64,000 nucleotides of DNA from an uncultured Mucispirillum sp. (lineage in GTDB: Bacteria > Chrysiogenota > Deferribacteres > Deferribacterales > Mucispirillaceae). Made by a program: the position numbers and the translations under genes. Numbering within the stretch: the stretch's first letter is position 1; each line of letters opens with the position of its first letter. Below, piece by piece: positions 56,385 to 64,000 of the stretch. Under the pieces are notes generated by a model. That model ran no database searches and was not told where the DNA came from. It saw only the letters and a list, made by a program, of their open reading frames with translations. Where the stretch lies: NCBI GenBank assembly GCA_944323205.1, contig CALURO010000005.1, positions 124,001 to 188,000 of the forward strand, read 5' to 3'.

Positions 56385-57132
56385 ATCCTATTTCTCCAAT
56401 ATTAATATTTGATATTTGATTTGTATTAATATCCTGCACAATTAATTCACCAGTTGGCAGTATCCCTTTTTCTATCATTTCTTTTTTTATACCATTTATA
56501 TGAACAGATATTTTTTTGTTATAATTTGCAGAGTATGTCTGCCATAAATCTTCTATTTTTAAAATACCTTTATTATAATTATTAAGCATATATTCCATAG
56601 TATTTAAAGCTTCAGCTAAAATTAATTCTTTTTTAATATCTTTATCTGTATTTAAATAAATTGATGTAGCCCTGTTGGCAATATCTTCAGGAAATTCTTT
56701 ATTATATACATTAATTCCAGCTCCAAAAACTACTTTAGCAGCATTATTTCCTGTAAAAGATGCTTCAAGAAGCATACCGCTTACTTTTTTATCATTTATA
56801 ACACAGTCATTCGGCCATTTTAACTTTGCAGTAGTATATAAAGATATACCACTGCATACAGAATAACCAGCAATGATATTAAAAGGCATCAGTATTTCTG
56901 GAGATATTCCAGTTAATAAAATAGAAAAAATCAATGATGAGCCTGTATCTATCCATCTTCTGCCACTTCTTCCTCTGCCTTTTGTCTGCAATGCTGCTAC
57001 AACTACTGAACCATAAGAGAAATTATTATTAAGTAAAATATCATTTGTAGATGTAACCTCATCATAAATATATATTTTTTTGCCAAAATTTAAAGTATTA
57101 AGTGAATTATAAAAAAGAGATTTATCAAACAA
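56368..57132 (-). CDS. birA: Biotin-[acetyl-CoA-carboxylase] ligase BirA (no DNA-binding domain)
   Basis: The ligase attaches biotin to AccB via biotinyl-AMP. The biotin-binding loop is GRGRSGRRWIDTGSSL near residue 53, with the catalytic lysine in LKWPNDCVINDKKVSGMLLE near 105 and VFGAGINVYN near 135. A short SH3-like C-terminal domain follows. The 254 residues lack the N-terminal helix-turn-helix of E. coli BirA, so it is not expected to act as a repressor. Confidence 0.92.
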   Translation of the reverse strand: MFDKSLFYNSLNTLNFGKKIYIYDEVTSTNDILLNNNFSYGSVVVAALQTKGRGRSGRRWIDTGSSLIFSILLTGISPEILMPFNIIAGYSVCSGISLYTTAKLKWPNDCVINDKKVSGMLLEASFTGNNAAKVVFGAGINVYNKEFPEDIANRATSIYLNTDKDIKKELILAEALNTMEYMLNNYNKGILKIEDLWQTYSANYNKKISVHINGIKKEMIEKGILPTGELIVQDINTNQISNINIGEIGYDFNS

Positions 57133-57246
57133 TTTTATTACCTTGTATTTTTTTAATTATTTACTAGCATATATTATTAATAATAACAAGTTAGATTTTT
57201 CAATAGTACAATATAAAATAATAATGAGATTTTTTTAAGATAAATA

Positions 57247-57275
57247 TAGACTTTTTTTATTCTTCATACTATAAT
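57247..57275 (+). promoter_or_regulatory. Putative promoter of pfk
   Basis: TAGACT (57247-57252, four of six) is 17 bases before a perfect TATAAT (57270-57275). It lies 46 bases before the ATG, which has GGGGG as ribosome site. Confidence 0.55.
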
Positions 57276-57320
57276 TACTTAAATTACTAAATCAATAAAA
57301 AACTGAAATCAGGGGGTTTT

Positions 57321-58535
57321 ATGGGTAACATTCGTAATATCGGTATTATTACAGCAGGAGGAGACTGTGGCGGTCTTAATGCAGTTGTTAGAGGTGCTGC
57401 AAAAATGGCAGAATCAAAAGGTATTGGTGCATTAGTTATACCTAATGGTTATGCCGGCCTTTATAATTTAGTTGATTTTGAAGACCTTACATCTTTAAAT
57501 GGTGCTAGAAGCGAAGATATTAAATCTATAAGAGCAGGAAGTGAAGCAGGTCACTCTCGTGTTAAAATTTCTAAAATCAAAGATGATAATAAATATAAAA
57601 GAATTGTTGATGGTCTTAAAAAGTTCAATATTGATGGTCTTGTAATATCTGGTGGCGATGATACAGGCAGTGTTGTTGTAGACCTTCATGAAAATGGTAT
57701 TCCTGTTGTCCATGCTCCTAAAACTATGGATTTAGATTTACAAACATATTCTGTTGGCGGCGATTCTACTATTAATAAAATTGCTACTATACTTGAAGAT
57801 TTAAAAACTACAGGCAGAACACATAACAGAATAATGGTTATGGAAGTTTTTGGCAGATATGCAGGCCACACAGCTTTCCGTGGCGGTATTGCAGCAGATG
57901 CTGACTGTATATTAATACCAGAAGTTCCAGTTGATTTTAATGCAGTTTATGAACACATTAAAAGCACATATATGAGAAGAATTTTATCAAGCGATGTTAG
58001 AGCTGGCACATACACTATCGTTGTTGCAGAAGGTGTTAAAGATGAAAACGGCAACCTTTTCTCAGAAGGCGGTGCTAAAGATGCTTTCGGTCATGTTAAA
58101 CTTGCAGGTGCTGGTAAATTTGTAAAAAGCAAAATAGAAGAAATGCTTAAAGCTGACCCAGATGTTAAAAAATTCATGAAAGAATCTGGCATGTATGTAG
58201 AAGGACTTCTTGAAATTCCAGAAGTTAGAGATGTAAACCCTGGTCATATTGTTAGATGCGGTGAAAGCTCTGCTTATGATGCAAACTTCGGTAAAGAAGT
58301 TGGTGCTGCTGCAGTTCAGCTTTTAATTGATAATATTCATGGTGTAACAGTATCTCACATTACTGGTAATGGCGAAATTCGCTATATGGTAACAAAAGAT
58401 GCTATCGTTCAAAGACATGTTGATTTAGGTGTACTTGCATTACATGAAAACTTAGGTGTATGTTTCGGTAGAAAACCACAGCCATCTAGTCCTAAATCAG
58501 CAAAGATTGACTCATTACCTGATAGAATATATTGA
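57321..58535 (+). CDS. 6-phosphofructokinase, motifs of the PPi-dependent type
   Basis: PFK family A protein phosphorylating fructose-6-phosphate. The N-terminal loop is TAGGDCGGLNAVVRGAAK. The donor-site motif is SGGDDTGSVV, with Asp where ATP enzymes have Gly (GGDGS), and the catalytic loop is PKTMDLDLQTYSVGGDSTIN, with Lys in place of the ATP-type PGTIDND Gly. Both substitutions are features of pyrophosphate-dependent enzymes. MEVFGRYAGHTAFRGGIA and IPEVP follow. The 404 residues match this branch. Its promoter and terminator show a single-gene unit. Confidence 0.88.
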   Translation: MGNIRNIGIITAGGDCGGLNAVVRGAAKMAESKGIGALVIPNGYAGLYNLVDFEDLTSLNGARSEDIKSIRAGSEAGHSRVKISKIKDDNKYKRIVDGLKKFNIDGLVISGGDDTGSVVVDLHENGIPVVHAPKTMDLDLQTYSVGGDSTINKIATILEDLKTTGRTHNRIMVMEVFGRYAGHTAFRGGIAADADCILIPEVPVDFNAVYEHIKSTYMRRILSSDVRAGTYTIVVAEGVKDENGNLFSEGGAKDAFGHVKLAGAGKFVKSKIEEMLKADPDVKKFMKESGMYVEGLLEIPEVRDVNPGHIVRCGESSAYDANFGKEVGAAAVQLLIDNIHGVTVSHITGNGEIRYMVTKDAIVQRHVDLGVLALHENLGVCFGRKPQPSSPKSAKIDSLPDRIY

Positions 58536-58554
58536 TAAATATTAAATTATACAG

Positions 58555-58586
58555 CCCTTTCAGTATAAAAACTGAAAGGGTTTTTT
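58555..58586 (+). terminator. Rho-independent terminator of pfk
   Basis: CCCTTTCAGT and ACTGAAAGGG form a ten-base-pair stem with a six-base loop, followed by six T. It is 19 bases after the stop. Confidence 0.92.
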
Positions 58587-58611
58587 GTATTTATAATTAG
58601 AGTTTTATATT

Positions 58612-59238
58612 ATGAAGTTTTCTTACAATACTGTGGCACTTGTTTTTGATATTATTGATAAAATATTTTTTAGACTTGGCAGAAATAATCCTAGAAAAGC
58701 AATTTATAACCTTATTCCAAACAGCAGCATTAATATTTTAGATGTATGTACTGGTACAGGCTCAAATGTTATAAAAATAGCAAAAGATAAACCAAATGTA
58801 AAAATTACTGGTATAGATAATTCTCAAGGAATGTTAAATGTTGGATTAAAGAAAATATCAAAACATAAGCTCAATAATATAAACTTTTTACTGCAGGATG
58901 CAGTAGATATGCAGTTTGAAAGTAAATCTTTTGATTATGCACTAATATCATTAATTCTTCATGAAATGGATAAAAATACATCATATAAAACTCTGCAGAA
59001 TACATACAATGTATTAAAAGATAATGGCAAATTAATTGTATTTGAATTTATCTATCCAGAAAGCAAAAAATTCTTGCCAAATTTAGCCTTTAAACTTGTA
59101 AAAAAAGTGGAAGATGATAACCTTTTCCCAGAATTTTTATCATATAATAAAGAAGAATATTTTAAGAATAATGGGTTTAAAATAGATAAAATACATAAAT
59201 TTCAATATACAGTAATTTATGAGCTTGTAAAAATATAA
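58612..59238 (+). CDS. Class I SAM-dependent methyltransferase (UbiE/Methyltransf_25-like)
   Basis: The SAM motif INILDVCTGTGSNVIKIAKD is near residues 40-59, followed by ITGIDNSQGMLNVGLKK, NINFLLQDAVDM and DYALISLILHEM. This pattern matches the UbiE-like group that modifies small molecules or lipids. The substrate is not evident. No ribosome site stronger than AGAG is seen. Immediately after the stop lies a broken gene on the opposite strand. Confidence 0.8.
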   Translation: MKFSYNTVALVFDIIDKIFFRLGRNNPRKAIYNLIPNSSINILDVCTGTGSNVIKIAKDKPNVKITGIDNSQGMLNVGLKKISKHKLNNINFLLQDAVDMQFESKSFDYALISLILHEMDKNTSYKTLQNTYNVLKDNGKLIVFEFIYPESKKFLPNLAFKLVKKVEDDNLFPEFLSYNKEEYFKNNGFKIDKIHKFQYTVIYELVKI

Positions 59239-59650
59239 CTACAATAAACTACTGTCTGGCTGCTGACCGTCATGAGCAGGCCATAAACATTCAGTAATAT
59301 TCATATCTGAAAAAACTGCTTTAAAAGAAGAATTTTCTGGACTGCATACATATACACCAAAAGATATTGTTTTATCTGCTTTATTTAAATGGCATATTCT
59401 CATTTGAGAAAATCTATACCATTAAATGAATATTCAATTTTAAAATCACTTTCTCTGCGGCTTAATCTATACCAAATATATTTTATATCTGCAGATATAT
59501 TTATAGTTGCCCAGTCTGAATAACCTGTATTTGTAACTACACTTCCTAAATTATGGCACATTTTGTTTTCATATTCTATTGATGCTTTAATCCAGTTTTC
59601 GCTGTCTAAATAAATTATAATACCGCACTGGTCAAATCAGTGAATTTCAT
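59239..59650 (-). pseudogene. Broken DUF1349 (YesU-like) gene
   Basis: On the minus strand one frame gives FDQCGIIIYLDSENWIKASI, EYENKMCHNLGSVVTNTGYS, DWATINI and IWYRLSRRESDFKIEYSFNG, then stops at a TGA near 59402. A second frame continues QMRICHLNKADK, ISFGVYVCSPENSSFKAVFS and ends at 59239. These segments follow the DUF1349 order (DQAG, WIKxGIE, SVVTN, YRL, IEYS, FxxG). The N-terminal third is missing, since a TGA lies just before FDQCG and no start is available. At least one frameshift is needed to join the parts, so this is a decayed gene filling the 419-base gap. Confidence 0.75.
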
Positions 59651-59657
59651 TTTATAT

Positions 59658-60263
59658 TTATGCTTTAAGATTTATTACAGTTCCAAGCATTTCATCGCTT
59701 GTACGAATAGTTACAGCATTAGCTTCAAAAAACCTTTGGTTTACCATATTATTTACCATTTCATCAGCAATATCTATATTAGAAGAAACCATATAGCCTG
59801 ATAGTATGCTAAAGCCTGTTGGTTCATATTCCTGCCCTTCTGCTCCTGCTGGTGTTATTGTGCCAAGCAGCTTGCCGTCACTATATAGGTTACCTTCATT
59901 ATCAAGGCGAACATTACCGCCAGCCCCTGTAAAAAGCAGCTCGCCTGAAGGACCTCTAAAATTACCAAAATCATCTACGGCAAATCTGCCTGCAGCATAG
60001 CTGTAAGTATTTAATAAGTCTTCTTCACTGCCACTGCCAAATACTGCAATGTCAGAAGGCACACCTGTAGGTATAAGACTGCCTTGATTATCATTTGGTC
60101 TTATAGCATTAAGTTTTACTCCACCAGTGCTTAGTTCAGACAAAAATGCACTGTTAGACTTATAACTTGGTGTTTTTACATTTGCAATATTATTGGCTGT
60201 TACAGCAGAAACTGCAGCTGCAGCATTCAGTGCAGTTGCTGCTCCAAACATGGCATTAATCAA
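59658..60263 (-). CDS. Flagellar basal-body rod/hook family protein
   Basis: The N-terminal rod motif is AAVSAVTANNIANVKTPSYK (residues about 15-35), and the C-terminal rod motif IDIADEMVNNMVNQRFFEAN leads to the end, as in FlgG, FlgC and FlgE relatives. The middle has strand-rich FGNFRGPSGEL and GNVRLDNEGNLYS. At 201 residues it is shorter than FlgG (about 260) and longer than FlgC (about 140). No other flagellar genes are adjacent, so its position in the rod or hook is not determined. Confidence 0.8.
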   Translation of the reverse strand: MINAMFGAATALNAAAAVSAVTANNIANVKTPSYKSNSAFLSELSTGGVKLNAIRPNDNQGSLIPTGVPSDIAVFGSGSEEDLLNTYSYAAGRFAVDDFGNFRGPSGELLFTGAGGNVRLDNEGNLYSDGKLLGTITPAGAEGQEYEPTGFSILSGYMVSSNIDIADEMVNNMVNQRFFEANAVTIRTSDEMLGTVINLKA

Positions 60264-60278
60264 TATATACTCCCTTTT

Positions 60279-61868
60279 TTATTTAATACCTTCTATTTCC
60301 CCTTTAATAACCATCTCTTTTAACTTTCTTTTTAAGATTTTACCAATAGTTGTTAATGGCAGTTCATCTGGGAAATACACATATTTAGGTATTTTAAAAT
60401 TAGCTATATATTTTTTCAAATATGCTTTCACATCTTTTTCTGTAATATTAACATCTGGGTCTTTTTTAATATATGCAAGTATAGTTTCATCGCCGTCTTC
60501 ATTAGGTACACTGATAACTGCAGCAGCTTCTACACCTTTTATATTATGAATATGTTCTTCTATCTCTCTAGGATAAACATTCATACCTTTAACTAATATT
60601 AAATCTTTTTTCCTGTCAACAATAGTTATATATCCATCATTATCCATAGTACCTAAATCACCAGTAAAAAACCAGCCGTTTTTTATGGCTTCTGCAGTTT
60701 CTTTTGGCATTTTCCAGTATCCCTGCATAATATTAGGCCCTTTAGCTATAATTTCACCGACTTCGCCTCTTGGCACTTCCATATCATCTTTATCAACAAT
60801 TTTAACAGATACACCATAAAATGCTCTGCCTACTGTGCCTGCTCTAGGGTCATCAAGAGTATTTCCTGCTACAACTGGAGATGCTTCTGAAAGCCCATAT
60901 CCTTCAATTAATGGTATACCAAATTTTCTTTGAAATTTATTATAAATATCAACAGGCAGACCTGAGCCGCTGCATAAGTGTATTTTAATTGGATAAATAA
61001 ACTTAATAAAAAGTTTTGGCATTTTCGCTTTAACAAGTGCAGAATACACTGTTGGCACAGCTGCCATAACTGTAGGCCGTTTAAATATTAATATATCTCT
61101 GAATTTTTTAGTTTTTAAATCCATTACTGATTCTAAAATAACAATAGATGCACCTAAATATGACGGGAACATAATAGTTACTTCAAAAGAATATATATGA
61201 AACATTGGTAAAAACAGTAAAAATCTGTCTTTATGTGTCATTTTATAAGATACAGCAGCCATTTCCACCATACTTATTAAATTACCATGGGAAAGCATTG
61301 CACCTTTTGGTGCACCTGTTGTGCCTGATGTATAAATAATAACTGCAGTATCTTCCTGTTTTATATCTATTTCAAGAGGAAGTTCGCTCATATTTTTATC
61401 TTTAACTAATACATTTTCAGCACCCCAGTTTGCAGCACTGTCATCAAATGAAAAAACAGACTTTAAACATGAGCAGTCTTCTTTAACTTTACTAATTATT
61501 CCTTTAAATTTTTCAGAAGTAAAAATGGCTGTTGCTTCGCAGTTTGAAATTATATAGCTTACTTCTTTATCTTTTAAAAAAGTATTTACTGGCACAACTA
61601 TACCGCCAGCTTTAGCAATAGCAAAAGCAGCAAATATAAAATAAGGTGAGTTTTCCATCATTATGGCAACTCTGTCACCTTTACGAATACCTGAAAAAGC
61701 AAGCACTCGTGAAATTTTATTACATAATTTTTCTGCCTGTTCATAAGTATAAACAATATCTTTAAAAAATATGTATTTTTTACTGCCATTTTTAAATGCT
61801 TGATATGTTAATATATCAGCAAGTGTTTTAGGTTTTGCAACTTCTTCTTTTTTGCGTTTAAATATCAT
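60279..61868 (-). CDS. AMP-dependent acyl-CoA ligase (second copy)
   Basis: This ANL enzyme is a clear paralogue of the one at 6503-8053. It has the P-loop IIYTSGTTGAPKGAMLSHGN near residue 177, IEGYGLSEASPV near 315, GWFFTGDLGTMDNDGYITIV near 405, and the catalytic Lys in LTTIGKILKRKLKEM near 505. An N-terminal addition MIFKRKKEEVAKPKT is absent from the other copy. Fatty-acid activation is predicted; distinct chain-length use or regulation by the two is possible. It starts three bases after the unknown gene upstream. Confidence 0.88.
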   Translation of the reverse strand: MIFKRKKEEVAKPKTLADILTYQAFKNGSKKYIFFKDIVYTYEQAEKLCNKISRVLAFSGIRKGDRVAIMMENSPYFIFAAFAIAKAGGIVVPVNTFLKDKEVSYIISNCEATAIFTSEKFKGIISKVKEDCSCLKSVFSFDDSAANWGAENVLVKDKNMSELPLEIDIKQEDTAVIIYTSGTTGAPKGAMLSHGNLISMVEMAAVSYKMTHKDRFLLFLPMFHIYSFEVTIMFPSYLGASIVILESVMDLKTKKFRDILIFKRPTVMAAVPTVYSALVKAKMPKLFIKFIYPIKIHLCSGSGLPVDIYNKFQRKFGIPLIEGYGLSEASPVVAGNTLDDPRAGTVGRAFYGVSVKIVDKDDMEVPRGEVGEIIAKGPNIMQGYWKMPKETAEAIKNGWFFTGDLGTMDNDGYITIVDRKKDLILVKGMNVYPREIEEHIHNIKGVEAAAVISVPNEDGDETILAYIKKDPDVNITEKDVKAYLKKYIANFKIPKYVYFPDELPLTTIGKILKRKLKEMVIKGEIEGIK

Positions 61869-61871
61869 GCC

Positions 61872-62744
61872 TTACTCCGATAAGTGTATTAAATCGTGAC
61901 TTCTATCATTAAATGCTCTTTTGAGAATAGGAAGTGCTTCATCTTCCACCATATAACTGCCTGAAATCTCAATCATTTCTTTATATTTTACTTGAGCATT
62001 TTTTAAATCAAATTCTTGAATTTCTTCTCCATCATTATCAGAGCCTTTTAAAACCAGTTTACTGCAGAAATCATTAACAAGCAGTGCTTTTGCAATTTCT
62101 TTTGTCTGACTTGCATTTAAATTTTGTTTTTGTTTTGGTGCAGAAATTGTAATATCAGCTTTTAAACCACCAAGTTCATCTATAATCCCTAATAATGCTC
62201 CCTCTTTTGTAGCCATAAACTCTGCACTGTAATCATAACTTGGAAAATTAATAGATACAGCTATTTTTTTATAAAAATCCCATAATAATGTAGTTAAATC
62301 AATTTTATCTTCAAATAAAGGCGTTAGTTTAATACTTCCGTCTTTTGAAAACTCATTAAGAAATTTTTTAAATGCTCCTACAGGACCACCACCTGCAGCA
62401 GCAAGTGACAATATAAAACGAGATTCAGGATTAACTATTGCATAATAAAGTTCACCAAGAGCCCCGTCATTTAGCGGGATTTCTGCAATACCTTCATCTT
62501 CTGTAAACCATACAGGCCATGCACTTTTTTCTTTTACCACTGAAATAAAATAAGTATCGGTTGCAGCAATATCTACTTTACTGTTTATTGTCCAAAAAAA
62601 ATGTGACTGTCCTGAATCAAAAGTACCAGAACTATCTTCACTTTTAAGTAGTGCATCAAATGAAAGTTTTAACTCATTAAAATAATCATCTGTTGCTGCT
62701 TCTATAAAATGGTATGAAACTACAGCTTTTTTACTCCAGCTCAA
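61872..62744 (-). CDS. Uncharacterised protein encoded with the acyl-CoA ligase
   Basis: I do not recognise this 290-residue protein. It has no signal peptide or membrane segment. Segments such as VVSYHFIEAATDDYFNELKL, GQSHFFWTINSKVDIAA and LKADITISAPKQKQ suggest a mixed alpha/beta cytoplasmic protein. A TTG start at 62744 with GGAGG eight bases upstream fits best; the open frame from 62759 would begin inside the ribosome site. It lies three bases before the ligase and is likely to be co-translated with it. Confidence 0.7.
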   Translation of the reverse strand: MSWSKKAVVSYHFIEAATDDYFNELKLSFDALLKSEDSSGTFDSGQSHFFWTINSKVDIAATDTYFISVVKEKSAWPVWFTEDEGIAEIPLNDGALGELYYAIVNPESRFILSLAAAGGGPVGAFKKFLNEFSKDGSIKLTPLFEDKIDLTTLLWDFYKKIAVSINFPSYDYSAEFMATKEGALLGIIDELGGLKADITISAPKQKQNLNASQTKEIAKALLVNDFCSKLVLKGSDNDGEEIQEFDLKNAQVKYKEMIEISGSYMVEDEALPILKRAFNDRSHDLIHLSE

Positions 62745-62930
62745 AAGAAATACCTCCAAGTTTAGTGTATATATTTATAATATAACAAAATTAATAAGTT
62801 TTGTAAACTTTTATATAATATATTGTCAAAGATAGTAAATAAAAAATGCATACATACTATAAACTGCTTGAAATACATACTATTTACTGGTAATATCAAA
62901 AAAAAATAAATATATATTAAAGTTGGTGTT

Positions 62931-63944
62931 ATGAAAAAGAAAATAATTATATCATTAGTATCATTAGTTATATTAGCAGCTGTTTCTGCTGCTGCAACAG
63001 TTTTTTATCTTTATTCATCATCTAAATCTTTTTTAGATAATAATAAAGTATCTGCAGAGTTATTTATTGAAAAAGGCCACAGCTATTCAAAGCTTTATAA
63101 TGAGATTTTTAAAAATACAGATACTCCTGTTGGGCTTAACTTATACCTTAGAAAAGTAGTTAAACTGCCTCAAAATATGAAATTTGGCTATTATATGGCA
63201 GACAACATTTCATACAGAGAGTTTATTTCTAACATTATGAATGGGATACAGTCCACTGTTAAAGTAACAGTTCCGGAAGGATTTAATTTATTTGATATTG
63301 CAAATGCTTTAGAAAAAGCAGGTGTTGCTAAAAAAGATGAATTTTTATCCCTTGTATTTAATAAAGAATATGTAAAAAAAATAACAGGAAGTGAGCATAA
63401 AAGTCTAGAAGGCTATTTATTTCCAGGAACATACAAATTTCCAAAAAACTTTAAAGCAGAATATGTAGTAGATACAATGTATGCTGATTTTAAAAAATAT
63501 CTTCCTGCTGATTTTAAAGAAAAAACTGCAGCTCAAGGGTTGACAGAATATGAAGCCCTTATTTTAGCATCAATAGTTCAAAAAGAAACATATAATGTGT
63601 TTGAAGCTCCAATAGTTGCATCAGTTTATTATAACAGGCTTAATATTGATATGATTTTACAGGCTGACCCTACTATACTTTATGGTAAATTTTTAAGGGG
63701 AGAGTTTAAAATAAAAATAGGCAAAGCTGATTTAAGAGATGAAACAAATATATATAATACATATAAACATAAAGGGCTCCCACCTACTCCTATCTGCAAC
63801 CCTTCGTTAATAGCATTAGAAGCTGTTGCAAATCCTGCAAAAACCAATTATCTATTTTTTGTAGCAAGTAAAGATGGAGAGCATTTATTTTCAGAAACTT
63901 ATGATGTGCATAAAAGGTATGTAAATGAGCACCAAAAACAATAA
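62931..63944 (+). CDS. mltG: Endolytic transglycosylase MltG (YceG-like)
   Basis: MltG cleaves nascent peptidoglycan strands near the membrane and limits their length. One N-terminal membrane helix (residues about 5-27) precedes a LysM-like part and the YceG domain. The catalytic glutamate is in LASIVQKETYN near residue 217, with LQADPTILYG, YNTYKHKGLPPTPICNPS and ALEAVANPAKTNYLFFVASK following. The 337 residues are normal. It overlaps the next gene by 20 bases. Confidence 0.94.
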   Translation: MKKKIIISLVSLVILAAVSAAATVFYLYSSSKSFLDNNKVSAELFIEKGHSYSKLYNEIFKNTDTPVGLNLYLRKVVKLPQNMKFGYYMADNISYREFISNIMNGIQSTVKVTVPEGFNLFDIANALEKAGVAKKDEFLSLVFNKEYVKKITGSEHKSLEGYLFPGTYKFPKNFKAEYVVDTMYADFKKYLPADFKEKTAAQGLTEYEALILASIVQKETYNVFEAPIVASVYYNRLNIDMILQADPTILYGKFLRGEFKIKIGKADLRDETNIYNTYKHKGLPPTPICNPSLIALEAVANPAKTNYLFFVASKDGEHLFSETYDVHKRYVNEHQKQ

Positions 63945-64000
63945 TATTGCAGCAGGTATTGATATAGGCAGCAACTCTATAAGGCTGATTATTGCTGAAG
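63925..64000 (+). CDS. Ppx/GppA-family exopolyphosphatase, 3' end cut by window
   Basis: Only the first 25 codons are present. After MSTKNNN the sequence IAAGIDIGSNSIRLIIAE matches the first phosphate-binding loop of Ppx/GppA phosphatases (AIDIGSNSIRLL). The start ATG lies inside the end of mltG, 20 bases before its stop, with AAAGG about ten bases upstream. Confidence 0.8.
   Translation, partial: MSTKNNNIAAGIDIGSNSIRLIIAE

Noticed and set aside
1..64000. CRISPR array, insertion sequence, prophage or toxin-antitoxin system
   Set aside because: No spaced direct repeats, transposase motifs, integrase, phage structural genes or paired small toxin/antitoxin frames were seen.

Overview
The window is a strongly AT-rich, gene-dense stretch of a Gram-negative chromosome. 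Lipopolysaccharide heptose genes, outer-membrane barrel proteins and an Mla/MCE lipid-transport locus show an outer membrane. A cbb3 oxidase with its whole maturation set points to microaerobic respiration, MqnD to menaquinone made by the futalosine route, and MCP, CheW and a flagellar-rod-like protein to motility. Together with the low GC this fits the Deferribacterota, and a gut member such as Mucispirillum is my best guess. That placement is inference, because no rRNA or tRNA gene lies in the window.

Layout. 1-4.7 kb: heptose/LPS and polysaccharide initiation (hldE cut by the window edge, hldD, a family-9 glycosyltransferase, a polyprenyl-phosphate sugar transferase). 4.7-17.1 kb: a long plus-strand housekeeping run (miaB, bifunctional nuclease, acyl-CoA ligase, a decayed outer-membrane gene, pgeF, yggS, YggT, PIN-TRAM, ispD, site-2 protease, trpS, scpA, scpB, rluB-like, queD). 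17.1-20.2 kb: an outer-membrane barrel gene whose promoter spacer contains nine consecutive C, a gamma carbonic anhydrase, and panBC. 20.3-28.7 kb: the cbb3 oxidase locus (ccoN, a CcoO-heme-c fusion, a heme-less CcoP stub, a CcoQ-like protein, ccoG, ccoH-like, ccoS, ccoI), then a convergent SafE-like protein and a Met-rich periplasmic protein. 28.7-32.4 kb: a HAD phosphatase that appears to start at AUA, an amidohydrolase and purB. 32.4-46.8 kb, minus strand: CsgG-like lipoprotein, methyltransferase, pyrD, pyrK, recG, cheW, dagK-like, mqnD, mlaD-like, mlaF, mlaE, alr, prfB, a short argA-like acetyltransferase and a small lipoprotein. 46.9-49.7 kb: pyrR-pyrB-pyrC. 50-57.1 kb, minus strand: MCP, nfu, iscU, a cysteine-desulfurase homologue without its PLP lysine, an ASADH-like protein, a RodZ-like protein, coaX, birA. 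57.2-64 kb: pfk (PPi-type motifs), a methyltransferase, a broken DUF1349 gene, a flagellar-rod-like gene, a second acyl-CoA ligase, an unknown gene, mltG and the start of ppx/gppA.

How the genes work together. The cco block encodes a respiratory oxidase with its copper, heme and Fe-S assembly factors. pyrR-B-C and pyrK-D supply most of de novo pyrimidine synthesis from two loci. nifS-like, iscU and nfu form an Fe-S scaffold locus. mlaEFD is a retrograde or anterograde lipid transporter whose MCE subunit has an unusual C-terminal beta-rich domain.

Most notable signals: (1) a C9 tract inside a -35/-10 spacer upstream of an outer-membrane protein, a classic phase-variable promoter design; (2) an IscS/NifS homologue that keeps the catalytic Cys but has lost the Schiff-base Lys, the PLP-stacking Gln and the substrate Arg; (3) redistribution of the CcoP heme domain onto CcoO; (4) a probable AUA start codon; (5) two gene remnants not visible as intact reading frames. 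I saw no CRISPR array, insertion sequence, prophage or defence system.
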